DNA from: G963422565 sp963422565
Lineage (GTDB): Bacteria > Pseudomonadota > Alphaproteobacteria > MPNO01
Direction: 5' to 3'
NCBI GenBank assembly: GCA_963422565.1
Contig: OY730228.1
Location: 3,224,001 to 3,288,000, forward strand
Length of the DNA stretch: 64,000 nucleotides
Part shown: one piece after another, positions 1 to 8,304 of the stretch
How positions within the stretch are numbered: position 1 is the stretch's first letter
Layout of the letters: each line of letters starts with the position of its first letter
Program-made: the position numbers and the translations under genes
Notes under the pieces: generated by a model
The model's input: only the letters and a program-made list of their open reading frames with translations
Told to the model about the DNA's origin: nothing
The model's database searches: none

Positions 1-115
1 TCGGGCGGCAAGAGGGGCAGAGGATGTGCGCCGGGCCAACCGGTGCCGGCCCAGCCGCAACCGGACACAGCATCCAGAACCCGAAAACGAGTTGACGCTT
101 ACCAGAGGCGGGGAC
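1..115. other. Window edge, no gene seen
   Basis: This is the region downstream of epmA. No reading frame here resembles a known protein. It may be the intergenic space before a gene outside the window. Confidence 0.4.
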
Positions 116-1150
116 TCAGGCCCGCGCGACCGGCGCCCACAGCACGTCTTCGATCTCGTCGGCGCCGACCGCCAGCATGACCAGCCGGTCCAGGCCGAGC
201 GCGACCCCGGCGCAATCGGGCAGGCCGGCCTCGAGTGCCGCGGCGAAGTCCTCGTCCGCGGGATAGACCTCGCGGCCGACGACCTCGCGCCGCTCTCGCT
301 CGCGGGCGAAGCGGGCGTGGTAAACGTTCGGATCCGTGAGCTCGCTATATCCGTTGGCGAGCTCCAGCCCGCACACGAAGACCTCGAAGCGCTCGGCCAG
401 CCGCCCGCCGGGATGCAGCCGGGCGAGGGCCGCGAGCGGTGCCGGATAATCGTAGAGAATCGCCGGCGCGCCGAGCCCGAGCCGGGGCTCGATCTCGGCG
501 AGGAAGACGCGGAAGAACGCGTCCTCCCAGCAGTCGCGGTCGTTCGCCCACACCCCGATGCGCCGCGCCTCCTCGATCAGCGGGCCGGGCGTCGGCGCCG
601 TGTCGTCGTCCATGGTCGCCAGCAGGTCGATCCCGGCATGGCGGTCGAACGCCTCGGCGACGCTGATCCGCGTCCAGGGCGCGTTCGGATCGGCGCTGCG
701 TCCGCCGCGGCGGTAACGGTCGGCGCAGCGCGCGAGGAGCGCCTCGCAGTCGGCCATCGCGTCACGGTACCCGGCATGCGCCCGATACCATTCGAGCATC
801 GTGAACTCGGGATGGTGGGTCGCCGAGCGCTCCTGGTTGCGGAAGCAACGGGCGATCTGGAACAGCCTCTCCTCGCCGGCGGCGAGGAGCTTCTTCATGG
901 CAAACTCGGGCGAGGAGTGCAGATGGAGGGTCCGCGCACGCCCCTCGTGGAAGGGCTCGCGCAGCACGGTCGCGAAGGCGTCGAGCTCCGGCTCGATCCC
1001 CGGAGAGACCTGAAGCGCCGGCGTCTCGACCTCGATAAAGCCCGTCTCGGCGAACCAGCCGCGCAAAGCGCCCAGTATACGGGCGCGCGCGACGAGGTTG
1101 GGGCGCCGCGCGGCATGGCGAGACGGCGTCCACCAGCGCAGCGCGGCCAT
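116..1150 (-). CDS. epmA: EF-P--(R)-beta-lysine ligase EpmA
   Basis: A lysyl-tRNA-synthetase-like enzyme (344 aa) that attaches (R)-beta-lysine to a conserved lysine of elongation factor P. It carries the class II synthetase core: motif 2 around residues 97-122 (RCFRNQE followed by HHPEFTMLEW) and motif 3 at the C-terminus (GVALGLDRLVML). It lacks the N-terminal OB-fold of LysS, which together with the length points to EpmA (PoxA/GenX) rather than tRNA charging. The ATG at 1150 was chosen because it follows GGGAGAC and starts the conserved part; a longer frame to 1369 would run into epmB. It is divergent from epmB, its pathway partner. EF-P itself is not in the window. Confidence 0.92.
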   Translation of the reverse strand: MAALRWWTPSRHAARRPNLVARARILGALRGWFAETGFIEVETPALQVSPGIEPELDAFATVLREPFHEGRARTLHLHSSPEFAMKKLLAAGEERLFQIARCFRNQERSATHHPEFTMLEWYRAHAGYRDAMADCEALLARCADRYRRGGRSADPNAPWTRISVAEAFDRHAGIDLLATMDDDTAPTPGPLIEEARRIGVWANDRDCWEDAFFRVFLAEIEPRLGLGAPAILYDYPAPLAALARLHPGGRLAERFEVFVCGLELANGYSELTDPNVYHARFARERERREVVGREVYPADEDFAAALEAGLPDCAGVALGLDRLVMLAVGADEIEDVLWAPVARA

Positions 1151-1263
1151 TGCGTCTCCCTGTCGATGACGGTCCGTCGAGAACATTCGGAATCGACCGA
1201 TCGTATCACGTGTTTTCGTCAGCCCTTCTGCCATAATGGTCGCTCTTCGCAACGGGAGGCAGC
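1151..1263. promoter_or_regulatory. Divergent epmA/epmB promoter region
   Basis: A 113-bp spacer between two divergent start codons, less GC-rich than its flanks. CATAAT at 1232-1237 is a candidate -10 for epmB, but no convincing -35 stands 17 bp upstream. GGGAGG just before 1264 is the epmB ribosome-binding site. Confidence 0.35.
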
Positions 1264-2304
1264 ATGACGGCACGGACCGGCCGCGCGCTCCACGACGCCG
1301 GGCTGATCGCCGCCGATGCGGTGGCTGACGCGGACCGGGTCGCGGCGCGCTATGCCGTCGCCGTGACACCCCATCTCGCCCGGCTGATCGGACCGAGCGG
1401 CGCCGACGGCCCGGTCGGCCGGCAATATCTTCCGGCCTCGGTGGAACTCGTCCGCGACCCGGCGGAGATCGACGACCCGATCGGCGACGAGGCGCACGCG
1501 CCGCTCCCCGGGCTGGTCCATCGCTACCCCGACCGGGTGCTGCTGCTGCCGACCATGCGGTGCCCGGTCTATTGCCGGTTCTGCTTTCGCCGCGAGAGGG
1601 TCGGGAGGGCCGGTGGGATGCTGCCGGAGGCCGATCTCGAGGCCGCGCTCGCCTATGTCGCCCGGCGCGCGGCGGTCCGCGAGGTGATCCTGAGCGGCGG
1701 CGATCCGATGATACTCTCGCCGCGCCGGCTCGGCGCCCTCATCGGACGAATCTCTGCCATCTCGCATGTCGAGGTGATCCGCCTCCACACGAGGGTCCCG
1801 GTGGCGGAACCGGAGCGGGCGAGCGCCGTCTTGGCCCGCGCGCTCGCCTCGTCCAAACCGGTCTATGTCGCGGTCCATTGCAACCATCCCGACGAGATCG
1901 ACCCGGCCGCCGCGGCGGCGCTCGCCCGGCTGCATGCGGCGGGTCTGGTGCTGCTGGCCCAGACGGTGCTGCTGCGCGGCGTCAACGACGACGCCGAGGT
2001 GCTGGCGGCGTTGTTCCGCAAGCTCCTGCGCAACCGGGTCCGGCCCTACTACCTGCATCATCCCGATCTCGCGCCGGGCACGGCGCGGTTTCGGGTCTCG
2101 ATCGAGCGCGGCCAAGCGCTGATGCGGGCTCTGAGGGGCGCGGTCTCGGGTGTCTGCCTGCCGACCTATGTCCTCGACATCCCGGGCGGCCACGGCAAGG
2201 TCCCGATCGGACCCGTCTACCGCAGCCGGGAGGGGCTGACCGGCTGGCGCGGTACCCGCCACCCGGATCCCCATCCCGGCAGTTCGAAGTCCGGCAGCGC
2301 CTGA
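1264..2304 (+). CDS. epmB: EF-P beta-lysylation protein EpmB (radical SAM lysine 2,3-aminomutase family)
   Basis: A radical-SAM, PLP-dependent aminomutase (346 aa) expected to convert (S)-lysine to (R)-beta-lysine for EpmA. The cluster motif CxxxCxxC is at Cys100, Cys104 and Cys107 (RCPVYCRFCFRR). A glycine-rich segment (ILSGGDPMIL) follows in the SAM barrel, and the C-terminus ends in the family pattern YVLDIPGGHGKVP. The length fits EpmB, shorter than fermentative KamA enzymes. The ATG at 1264 follows GGGAGGCAGC. Standing back to back with epmA makes the assignment stronger than either gene alone. Confidence 0.92.
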   Translation: MTARTGRALHDAGLIAADAVADADRVAARYAVAVTPHLARLIGPSGADGPVGRQYLPASVELVRDPAEIDDPIGDEAHAPLPGLVHRYPDRVLLLPTMRCPVYCRFCFRRERVGRAGGMLPEADLEAALAYVARRAAVREVILSGGDPMILSPRRLGALIGRISAISHVEVIRLHTRVPVAEPERASAVLARALASSKPVYVAVHCNHPDEIDPAAAAALARLHAAGLVLLAQTVLLRGVNDDAEVLAALFRKLLRNRVRPYYLHHPDLAPGTARFRVSIERGQALMRALRGAVSGVCLPTYVLDIPGGHGKVPIGPVYRSREGLTGWRGTRHPDPHPGSSKSGSA

Positions 2305-2482
2305 ACCGAATTCGTTGCCGTCATCGCGGGGCCGGATATCCAAACGGCGAGGAATCGGGGTCGATCCCCATCTCCCGGGTCCAAGAGCGAAGCTCCCGTC
2401 CGAGGCCGATCGGGACGCGCCGTCCGTGGGTATGCGAGAAGAGCGCCCCGTACCCTTCCCACATATCCACAGGTGCAATGGC

Positions 2483-2560
2483 AGCTTCGAAAAACAAGTG
2501 ATGATCCGGGCCGGGATCCCGGCAGAGGCCGGCTGCCGGGACCCCGAAACGAGAATTGCT
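2483..2560 (+). repeat. Dispersed repeat A, copy 1
   Basis: About 78 bp beginning near an A-rich GTGATGA segment, passing through a GC-rich part with GGCCGGG and GAGGCCGG, and ending in AAACGAGAATTGCT (2547-2560). A diverged inverted copy is at 8405-8480, a partial copy at 12268-12320, and the end motif alone at 8534-8547. All copies are intergenic. Confidence 0.6.
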
Positions 2561-2580
2561 CGGTCTCCGGAAGGGGCTTT

Positions 2581-2628
2581 GTCGAGAACCTCTGATACGC
2601 TGTCCGGTCGACTCGGAACGTTCTCGAC
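2581..2628. repeat. Inverted repeat upstream of PCu(A)C gene
   Basis: Perfect 9-bp arms GTCGAGAAC and GTTCTCGAC are separated by 30 bases. They lie 64 bp before the start of the copper chaperone gene, so a regulatory role is possible but unproven. Confidence 0.35.
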
Positions 2629-2691
2629 GCCCCCGGTTCGAGAAATTCGGGGCCGGTTCGGGCGTCGTTTCGGACGGGAAGGGCTTCGGAC

Positions 2692-3183
2692 ATGATCGCT
2701 GGAAGACGGGCCGCGCTGGCCGCGCTGGCCATCCTGTTCGCCGATGGCGCCGCACCGTCCGCCGCCGGCGATTCCGCGAAGCCGTCCCGGCCTGCGCTCA
2801 CGGTCGCCGATCCCTGGGTCGCGCTCGCGCCGCCCGGCGCCCGCGCCCACGCGGCCTATCTGATCGTCCGGAATCCCGGGGCCGAGACGCGCACGATCGT
2901 CGCCGCGGCGAGCCCCGATTACGCCGGCGCCCGACTTCATGCGACCAGGATCGAGAACGGGGTCGTGAAGATGCGCCATGTCGAACGAATCGAGGTCCCG
3001 CCGGGCGGGGCGGCGGCGTTCGAACCGGGCGGACGGCACATCATGCTGATGAGCCCCGGAAGAGTGCTCGCCGAAGGGGACAGCGTGCGCATCCTGCTCA
3101 CGCTCGGCGACGGCGAGACGATCGCCTTCGCGGCGGAGGTGAAACGCAGGGCGCGGCGGCGGATGCATCGCCATGGCTCGTGA
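2692..3183 (+). CDS. Periplasmic copper chaperone PCu(A)C
   Basis: A 163-aa exported protein of the PCu(A)C (DUF461) family, which carries Cu(I) to the Cu(A) site of cytochrome c oxidase. The family motif H-x10-M-x21-H-x-M is exact: His83, Met94, His116 and Met118. An N-terminal hydrophobic stretch (residues 8-25, ending in Ala-Ala-Gly) looks like a Sec signal peptide. The ATG at 2692 follows GGGAAGGGCTTCGGAC. No partner copper gene (Sco, Cox) is adjacent, so it appears to be monocistronic. Confidence 0.9.
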   Translation: MIAGRRAALAALAILFADGAAPSAAGDSAKPSRPALTVADPWVALAPPGARAHAAYLIVRNPGAETRTIVAAASPDYAGARLHATRIENGVVKMRHVERIEVPPGGAAAFEPGGRHIMLMSPGRVLAEGDSVRILLTLGDGETIAFAAEVKRRARRRMHRHGS

Positions 3184-3266
3184 TCGGCGCTTCACCCGCC
3201 GACCCGTCTGGCGACGCCGGCGGAGGCCGCGGGCCGCTGCCGTCCTCTGTTGAATTTCTTTCATCT

Positions 3267-3288
3267 GTCTGCTGAAAAATCAGCAGAC
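3267..3288. repeat. Perfect hairpin upstream of glnK
   Basis: GTCTGCTGA and TCAGCAGAC enclose a 4-base AAAA loop. No T-run follows on either strand, so it is not a typical intrinsic terminator. It could end the PCu(A)C transcript or be an operator for glnK-amtB. Confidence 0.4.
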
Positions 3289-3345
3289 GACCGCATCGCG
3301 CCATTCCTTTAGGACCCCTCCCGGCGGGCGGCACCGTCGTCGGAT

Positions 3346-3360
3346 GTGCCGCACCGGCAC
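3346..3360. promoter_or_regulatory. Short palindrome before glnK
   Basis: GTGCCG-CAC-CGGCAC lies 31 bp before the glnK start. I do not find a convincing sigma-54 -24/-12 element or a correctly spaced NtrC site, so its role is open. Confidence 0.25.
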
Positions 3361-3390
3361 GATGGGCCCGGATCGGGAAGGGATGTCACG

Positions 3391-3729
3391 ATGAAGATGA
3401 TCCATGCGGTCGTAAAGCCGTTCAAGCTCGACGAGGTGCGGGAGGCGCTGATCGGGATCGGTGTCGAGGGGATGACGGTTGCTGAAGTCAAGGGGTTCGG
3501 CCGGCAGAAGGGTCACTCCGAGATCTACCGGGGCGCCGAATATGCGATCGATTTCGTGCCCAAGGCCTCGATCTGGGTGGCGGTCGCGGACGATCTCGCC
3601 GACGGGGCGGTCGAAGCGATCCGGCAGGCCGCGGCGACGGGCAGGATCGGCGACGGGAAGATCTTCGTCATCGACATCGCCGGGGCCCTGCGGGTCCGCA
3701 CGGGCGAAACCGACGAGAACGCGCTCTAG
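3391..3729 (+). CDS. glnK: Nitrogen regulatory protein PII (GlnK)
   Basis: A 112-aa PII signalling protein that senses 2-oxoglutarate and ATP/ADP and gates the AmtB ammonium channel. The T-loop carries the uridylylation site Tyr51 (RGAEY), and the C-terminal GDGKIFV and GETDENAL motifs are typical. The ATG at 3391 follows GGGAAGGGATGTCACG. The amtB start lies 7 bp after its stop, the classic glnK-amtB arrangement. That supports GlnK over GlnB and implies nitrogen-limitation control. Confidence 0.93.
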   Translation: MKMIHAVVKPFKLDEVREALIGIGVEGMTVAEVKGFGRQKGHSEIYRGAEYAIDFVPKASIWVAVADDLADGAVEAIRQAAATGRIGDGKIFVIDIAGALRVRTGETDENAL

Positions 3730-3736
3730 GGAGACC

Positions 3737-5104
3737 ATGGACATGCGCAGGAAACACTGGATCACCGGCCTCTTCGCGGGGCTCGGGCTGGGCTTGGCGG
3801 CGCCGGCAGCCGCCGCGGTCGATCAGGAGACCCGCTATATCTTCAACACGCTGTCTTTCCTGTTAAGCGGCGCGCTGGTGATGTGGATGGCGGCCGGCTT
3901 CGCGATGCTCGAAGCCGGGCTGGTCAGGTCCAAGAACACCGCCGCCATCTGCCTTAAGAACATCGCCCTCTACGCGATCGCCGGGCTGATGTTCTATATC
4001 GTGGGCTACGACCTGATGTATGGCGGGGTCGACGGCGGGGTGATCGGCAAACTCTCGTTCTTCTACGAGCCTAACGGGTTGGAGCTCGCGCTGATCAACG
4101 CTGGGGACGAGGCCCGCGACGCCGCCTTGGCGGCGCTGATGAAGGGCGCGGAAGGCGCGAACTACGCCTCGATGTCCGACTGGTTCTTCCAGATGGTGTT
4201 CGTCGCCACCGCCGCGTCGATCGTCTCGGGCACGCTTGCCGAGCGTATCCGGGTCTGGCCGTTCCTCCTGTTCGTGGTCGTGCTGAGCGCAGTGATTTAC
4301 CCCATCGTCGGCGCCTGGACCTGGGGAGGAGGCTGGCTGTCGGCGCGCGGCTTCACCGACTTCGCCGGCTCGACGATCGTCCATTCGACCGGCGGCTGGG
4401 CGGCGCTCTCGGGCGCGTTGATCCTCGGCGCGCGGCGCGGCAAGTTCGGCCCGGGCGGCCGGGTCAACCCGATGCCCGGCGCCAACCTGCCGCTCGCCAC
4501 ACTCGGCACCTTCATCCTGTGGCTCGGCTGGTTCGGTTTCAACGGCGGCTCGCAGCTCGCGCTCGGCAGCGCGCTCGACGCGGCGGCGATGGCCATCGTC
4601 TACGTCAACACCAATCTCGGCGCCGCGGCTGGCGTGCTGGCGGCGATGGCGCTGACCCAACTCCAGTACGGGAAGATCGACCTAACGCTCGCGCTCAACG
4701 GAGCGATCGGCGGGCTGGTCGCGATCACCGCCGGCCCCGACCTGCAGAACCATTTGCACGCGGTAATCGTCGGCGCGGTCGGCGGCGTGCTCGCGGTGAC
4801 GGCCATTCCGCTGATGGACCGGCTGCGCATCGACGACGTGGTGGGCGCCATCTCGGCGCATCTCGTCGCCGGCATCTGGGGCACGCTCGCGGTCGGGATT
4901 TTCGGATCCGCCGATTTCGCCATGCAGCTTCTCGGCGTCGTCGCGGTCGGCGCGTTCGTGTTCGTGGCGACCGGCGCCGTGTGGCTCGCGATCCGCTATG
5001 CCGTCGGCATTCGCATCGACGCCGAGAACGAGGACGCGGGCCTTGATCGGTCCGAGCTCGGCCTTGAGGCCTATCCGGAGTTCGGCGGCGGCCGCGGCGC
5101 CTGA
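3737..5104 (+). CDS. amtB: Ammonium transporter AmtB
   Basis: A 455-aa inner-membrane ammonium channel with an N-terminal signal-like segment (residues 9-27, ending AAPAAAA) and about 11 membrane helices. Family landmarks are visible: DFAGSTIVHSTGG, holding the conserved Asp and first pore His, and HLVAGIWGTL with the second pore His. The start at 3737 follows TAGGGAGACC; an ATG two codons later is an alternative. Its 3' end overlaps the convergent marR gene by 34 bp. Confidence 0.94.
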   Translation: MDMRRKHWITGLFAGLGLGLAAPAAAAVDQETRYIFNTLSFLLSGALVMWMAAGFAMLEAGLVRSKNTAAICLKNIALYAIAGLMFYIVGYDLMYGGVDGGVIGKLSFFYEPNGLELALINAGDEARDAALAALMKGAEGANYASMSDWFFQMVFVATAASIVSGTLAERIRVWPFLLFVVVLSAVIYPIVGAWTWGGGWLSARGFTDFAGSTIVHSTGGWAALSGALILGARRGKFGPGGRVNPMPGANLPLATLGTFILWLGWFGFNGGSQLALGSALDAAAMAIVYVNTNLGAAAGVLAAMALTQLQYGKIDLTLALNGAIGGLVAITAGPDLQNHLHAVIVGAVGGVLAVTAIPLMDRLRIDDVVGAISAHLVAGIWGTLAVGIFGSADFAMQLLGVVAVGAFVFVATGAVWLAIRYAVGIRIDAENEDAGLDRSELGLEAYPEFGGGRGA

Positions 5105-5577
5105 GGATCTGCCGGTCGGCCGCCCTCGATCGCGGCGAGACGGGCGAGCGCGCGCAGTACTCCCGGCCGGTCGGCCGGAGGGATGGGCGCTAGGATGCGC
5201 TCCTGCGCCCGCTCGACCGGGGCGAACGCCGCCTTCAGCACCGTCTCGCCCTCGGGCAGGATGCGCAGCCTGTTGGTCCGCCGGTCGCCCGCCTGCCGGT
5301 CGCGCCGCAGCCAGCGCTTGGCGGCCATCCGCCGCAGGATCTCAGTCAGGGTCGACCGGTCGATCCCGGTCAGACGGACAAGGTCGGTCTGGTTGATACC
5401 GGGATGCTCGTGGACGCTCAGTAGGACCGCATATTGGCGGGGGGTTGGCCCGTCCTCACCGACCTCCGCGGCGAACAGATCGACGGCCCGTTGCTGCGCC
5501 CGCCGGATCAGGTGCCCCGGCGCGCTCCAGAGCCGGCAGGCGGCGATTTCGGGCGCGACCGGGTCGGTCTTCTTCAT
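5071..5577 (-). CDS. MarR-family transcriptional regulator
   Basis: A 168-aa winged-helix repressor-like protein. The recognition helix region reads GINQTDLVRLTGIDRSTLTE, followed by the wing KRWLRRDRQAGDRRTNRL, which is diagnostic of MarR proteins. The ATG at 5577 starts MKKTDPV; the frame could extend to 5634 but would cross the shared promoter region. It is divergent from the flavin-dependent monooxygenase at 5687, its most likely target. A ligand cannot be predicted. Confidence 0.88.
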   Translation of the reverse strand: MKKTDPVAPEIAACRLWSAPGHLIRRAQQRAVDLFAAEVGEDGPTPRQYAVLLSVHEHPGINQTDLVRLTGIDRSTLTEILRRMAAKRWLRRDRQAGDRRTNRLRILPEGETVLKAAFAPVERAQERILAPIPPADRPGVLRALARLAAIEGGRPADPQAPRPPPNSG

Positions 5578-5686
5578 CGGGGCTCCGAAATTATTCTGTA
5601 CACGGATTAAATATTCCGCTATCTTCGCTGTCAAGCGGCCCGCCCGGCGGGGCGGGAGTGGAGCCGCGGCAATCGGAGATCGGACG
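5578..5686. promoter_or_regulatory. AT-rich divergent promoter between marR and monooxygenase
   Basis: The stretch 5588-5616 is clearly AT-rich compared with its surroundings, with a TGTACA core at 5597-5602 followed by GGATTAAATATTCC. It is a plausible shared promoter and MarR operator, but no long palindrome is present. Confidence 0.35.
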
Positions 5687-6760
5687 ATGGAATTCGGACT
5701 GCAGTTCTTTCCCGATGTCGGGCCGTCGGAGAAATCGGCGATGGATTATTTCAACGACTCGCTTCGACTCTGCGAGCTCTGCGACGCTTACGGCTATACC
5801 CATGTGCGGACCGTGGAGCATTATTTCCACCGCTATGGCGGTTACAGCCCGAACCCGGTGGTGTTTCTGTCGGCTGCCTCGCAGCGGACGTCGGAGGCGC
5901 GGCTGATCACCGGGGCGGTGCTGCCGGTCTTCAACAACCCGCTCAAGCTCGCCGGCGAGCTGGCGATGCTGGACGCGATCTCGGACGGTCGGCTCGAGGT
6001 CGGCTTCGCCCGCGCCTTCCTACCGCATGAATACGATCGGTTCGGGGTGGCGCTCGACGAGTCGGTGGCCCGGTTCGACGAAGGGATGGCGCAGGTCGCC
6101 AAGCTCCTGGAAGAGGAGAACGTGACCATGGAGGGGCGGTTCCACAGCTTCGCCCGCGTCACCTCGCTACCGCGCCCGACCCAGAGGCCGCGCCCGCAAT
6201 TCTGGACGGCCGCCTTCACCACGCCCCAGTCCTTCGAGAAGGCCGGCCGCCAGGGGAACCACATCATGGCGATCCCGATCGGCGGCGGCGCGATGCGCGA
6301 GCTCTGCGAGATCTATCACGAGTCGTGGCGGATGGCCGGCCATCCGGGGCGCGGTCGGGTGATGCTCGCCTTCCACATGTTCTGCCACGAGGACGCCGAG
6401 GAGGCGGTGCGGCTCGCCCGCGAGCCACTCAACCGCTATCTCGCGAGCCTGGTCGAGGCGGCGTCCGACTGGACCAGCGGCACCACCTCGGCCGACTACA
6501 AGGGCTACGACAAGATGATCGAGGCGCTCTCCAGGGAGAGCTTCGAGACCCAGGTCGAGAAGGGCGCGGCCTGGGTCGGCACCCCGGCCGATTTGGTCGA
6601 GCGCATCCGCGCCTACGACACGGCGGTCGGCGGGATCGACGACGCCTCGCTGCAGGTGAACTTCAACACCATCTCCTACGAGGACGCCGCACGGTCGGTC
6701 CGTCTGTTCGGCGAGCGGGTGATGACGCATTTCGCCGACGCGCGGGCGGCGGCCGAATAG
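5687..6760 (+). CDS. Luciferase-like (LLM class) flavin-dependent monooxygenase
   Basis: A 357-aa FMN-dependent oxidoreductase of the bacterial luciferase superfamily. Family features include the N-terminal strand EFGLQFFPD, a VRTVEHYF segment with the conserved Glu-His, LAGELAMLDAISDGRLEVGFARA (residues about 83-105) and the late GTPADLVERIRAY segment. The start at 5687 sits after CGGAGATCGGACG. No flavin reductase is nearby. Divergent from a MarR gene, it is probably induced by an aromatic or xenobiotic compound. Confidence 0.88.
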   Translation: MEFGLQFFPDVGPSEKSAMDYFNDSLRLCELCDAYGYTHVRTVEHYFHRYGGYSPNPVVFLSAASQRTSEARLITGAVLPVFNNPLKLAGELAMLDAISDGRLEVGFARAFLPHEYDRFGVALDESVARFDEGMAQVAKLLEEENVTMEGRFHSFARVTSLPRPTQRPRPQFWTAAFTTPQSFEKAGRQGNHIMAIPIGGGAMRELCEIYHESWRMAGHPGRGRVMLAFHMFCHEDAEEAVRLAREPLNRYLASLVEAASDWTSGTTSADYKGYDKMIEALSRESFETQVEKGAAWVGTPADLVERIRAYDTAVGGIDDASLQVNFNTISYEDAARSVRLFGERVMTHFADARAAAE

Positions 6761-6780
6761 GGGAGAGCGGCGGGGCCGGT

Positions 6781-8304
6781 TCAGATCGGGCGGTTTCCGA
6801 CGAAGCGATTGAGCCCGACATCCGTCTCCCAGGTCCGCCGCCAGGCCTCGAGCAGCGGTTCCCGCATCCTCGCCGCGCGGGCGGTGACCGTCGCCATCTC
6901 CGCACGGAGTCCTGGCATCACCGCGTCGACCTCCTCGTAGAGCGCCGCCTCGTCGATCCCCGTCAGCCGCCGCCCGGCGAGCACGACCCGGCCGTCGACG
7001 ACGACCGTATCCACGCCCTCGCCGCTCTCGGCGAACACGGTCTGGCGCGCCGCCGAGTTGAGCGGCACGTATTGCGGGGCGGCGAGATCGACGACCGTGA
7101 TGTCGGCCTTCATGCCGGGGCGGAGCGCGCCCACCTCGCCCTCGAGGCCGAGCGCGCGGGCGCCGCCGAGCGTCGCGCAAGCGATGGCGTCGGCGGCGGT
7201 CGGCGGGCCGGGCTCGGGATCGCAGACCGCGGCGAGGCCGGCGAAGGCCTTCATCGCCTGGAACATGTTCTGGGAATCGCCGCAGGAGCAGTTGTCGCAG
7301 CCGATGGCGGTCGGGACGCCGGCGTCCAGATAGCTACGGATCGGCGGCACGCCGCTGCGGGTCTTGAGATTGCCGACCGGGTTGAGGATCACGTTGGTGC
7401 CCGTCTCGGCCAGCAGCGCGATCTCGTCGTCGCGCATCCACACGCTATGGGCGAGGCCGACATGGCGGCCGAGAAGCCCCGTCGCCTGCAGGTATCGGAC
7501 CTGGCTCCCGCCGTGCTCGGGCATGAAGCGGCGCCCGGCGAGTGCCATGGCGCGCGATTCGTAGATGTGGGTGATCACCGGAAGGCGGTGCTCGGTCGAG
7601 AGCGCCGCGAGCCCCTCGAGCAGGCCGGGGCTGCACAGCTCCGGGCTGCTCGGCCCGAGCGCCCAATGGAAGCGTGGCGAGGCCGTGCGATGGGCCAGAT
7701 ACTGGTCGCGCACGCGGACCAGCGGGTCGTCCGGGGTCGGCTCCACCGAGGCGCCGAGATGGCGGTGGAACGCCTCGGGAACGACCTCCTTCCAGAACGG
7801 CACCCGCTCGAGCCCCGGCAGGTCGCCGACCTGGAGCGAGAAGACGCAGCGGATTCCGATCTCCTCATAGGCCGCGATCACCGCTTCGAGATGGTCCGGG
7901 CTGAAGGGGAACAGGGTCAGCATGTCCTGGACCGTGGTCATGCCCGAGCGCAGACATTCGGCGGCGCCGAGCAACGTCCGCACCCGAACCTCCTCGGTTG
8001 GGCGCAGGGGATAGCTCGGCGGCAGGGCATGAATCAGCCAATGTTCGAGCGGGATGGTCTCGAAGGCGCCTTTCAGAAGCACGTCGTGGGAATGGTAATG
8101 GGCGTTGACGAAGCCCGGCATCACCAGCTTGCCGCCGGCCTCGACGATCTCGGCGCCGGCGGCCGTCCCGCCGAGATCTCCGCCGACCGCCGCGATCCGG
8201 CTGCCGCGAACCAGCACGTCGCCGACCGGCGGCTGGTCGGTATCCCCGAAATGGTCGTAGATGTGCCCGCCGCGGATCAGCAGCCCCGCCTCGCCCCCGG
8301 CCAT
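6781..8304 (-). CDS. Amidohydrolase family protein (cytosine deaminase/SsnA-like)
   Basis: A 507-aa metal-dependent hydrolase of COG0402 type, acting on C-N or C-Cl bonds of heterocycles. The metal site is visible: His69 and His71 (NAHYHSHD), THIYES, LAHS and the late Asp in GCDNCSCGDSQN. A small N-terminal beta domain (LLIRGG, VLVRGSRIAAVGG) and a C-terminal KADITVVDL strand frame the barrel. The ATG at 8304 was chosen for its strong AAGGAGAGGCGG; a frame to 8496 would run into dispersed repeat A. The substrate is unknown. It is convergent with the monooxygenase gene. Confidence 0.88.
   Translation of the reverse strand: MAGGEAGLLIRGGHIYDHFGDTDQPPVGDVLVRGSRIAAVGGDLGGTAAGAEIVEAGGKLVMPGFVNAHYHSHDVLLKGAFETIPLEHWLIHALPPSYPLRPTEEVRVRTLLGAAECLRSGMTTVQDMLTLFPFSPDHLEAVIAAYEEIGIRCVFSLQVGDLPGLERVPFWKEVVPEAFHRHLGASVEPTPDDPLVRVRDQYLAHRTASPRFHWALGPSSPELCSPGLLEGLAALSTEHRLPVITHIYESRAMALAGRRFMPEHGGSQVRYLQATGLLGRHVGLAHSVWMRDDEIALLAETGTNVILNPVGNLKTRSGVPPIRSYLDAGVPTAIGCDNCSCGDSQNMFQAMKAFAGLAAVCDPEPGPPTAADAIACATLGGARALGLEGEVGALRPGMKADITVVDLAAPQYVPLNSAARQTVFAESGEGVDTVVVDGRVVLAGRRLTGIDEAALYEEVDAVMPGLRAEMATVTARAARMREPLLEAWRRTWETDVGLNRFVGNRPI

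Larger units (their letters stand above)
2305..2691. other. Repeat-bearing intergenic region
   Basis: A 387-bp gap without a recognisable gene. It holds a copy of dispersed repeat A (2483-2560) and an inverted repeat GTCGAGAAC (2581-2589) / GTTCTCGAC (2620-2628) with a 30-base loop. Open frames here translate to arginine- and proline-rich sequence with no family resemblance. Confidence 0.5.

Noticed and set aside
116..1150. Lysyl-tRNA synthetase
   Set aside because: There is no N-terminal anticodon-binding OB domain, the length is that of EpmA, and the divergent neighbour is EpmB.
1219..3264. A 681-codon minus-strand frame opposite epmB and the copper chaperone
   Set aside because: Arg/Gly/Asp-rich composition with no motifs; it is the antisense shadow of two well-supported genes.
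3267..3288. Intrinsic terminator after the copper chaperone gene
   Set aside because: The hairpin is good, but no U-run follows on either strand, so it is listed only as an inverted repeat.
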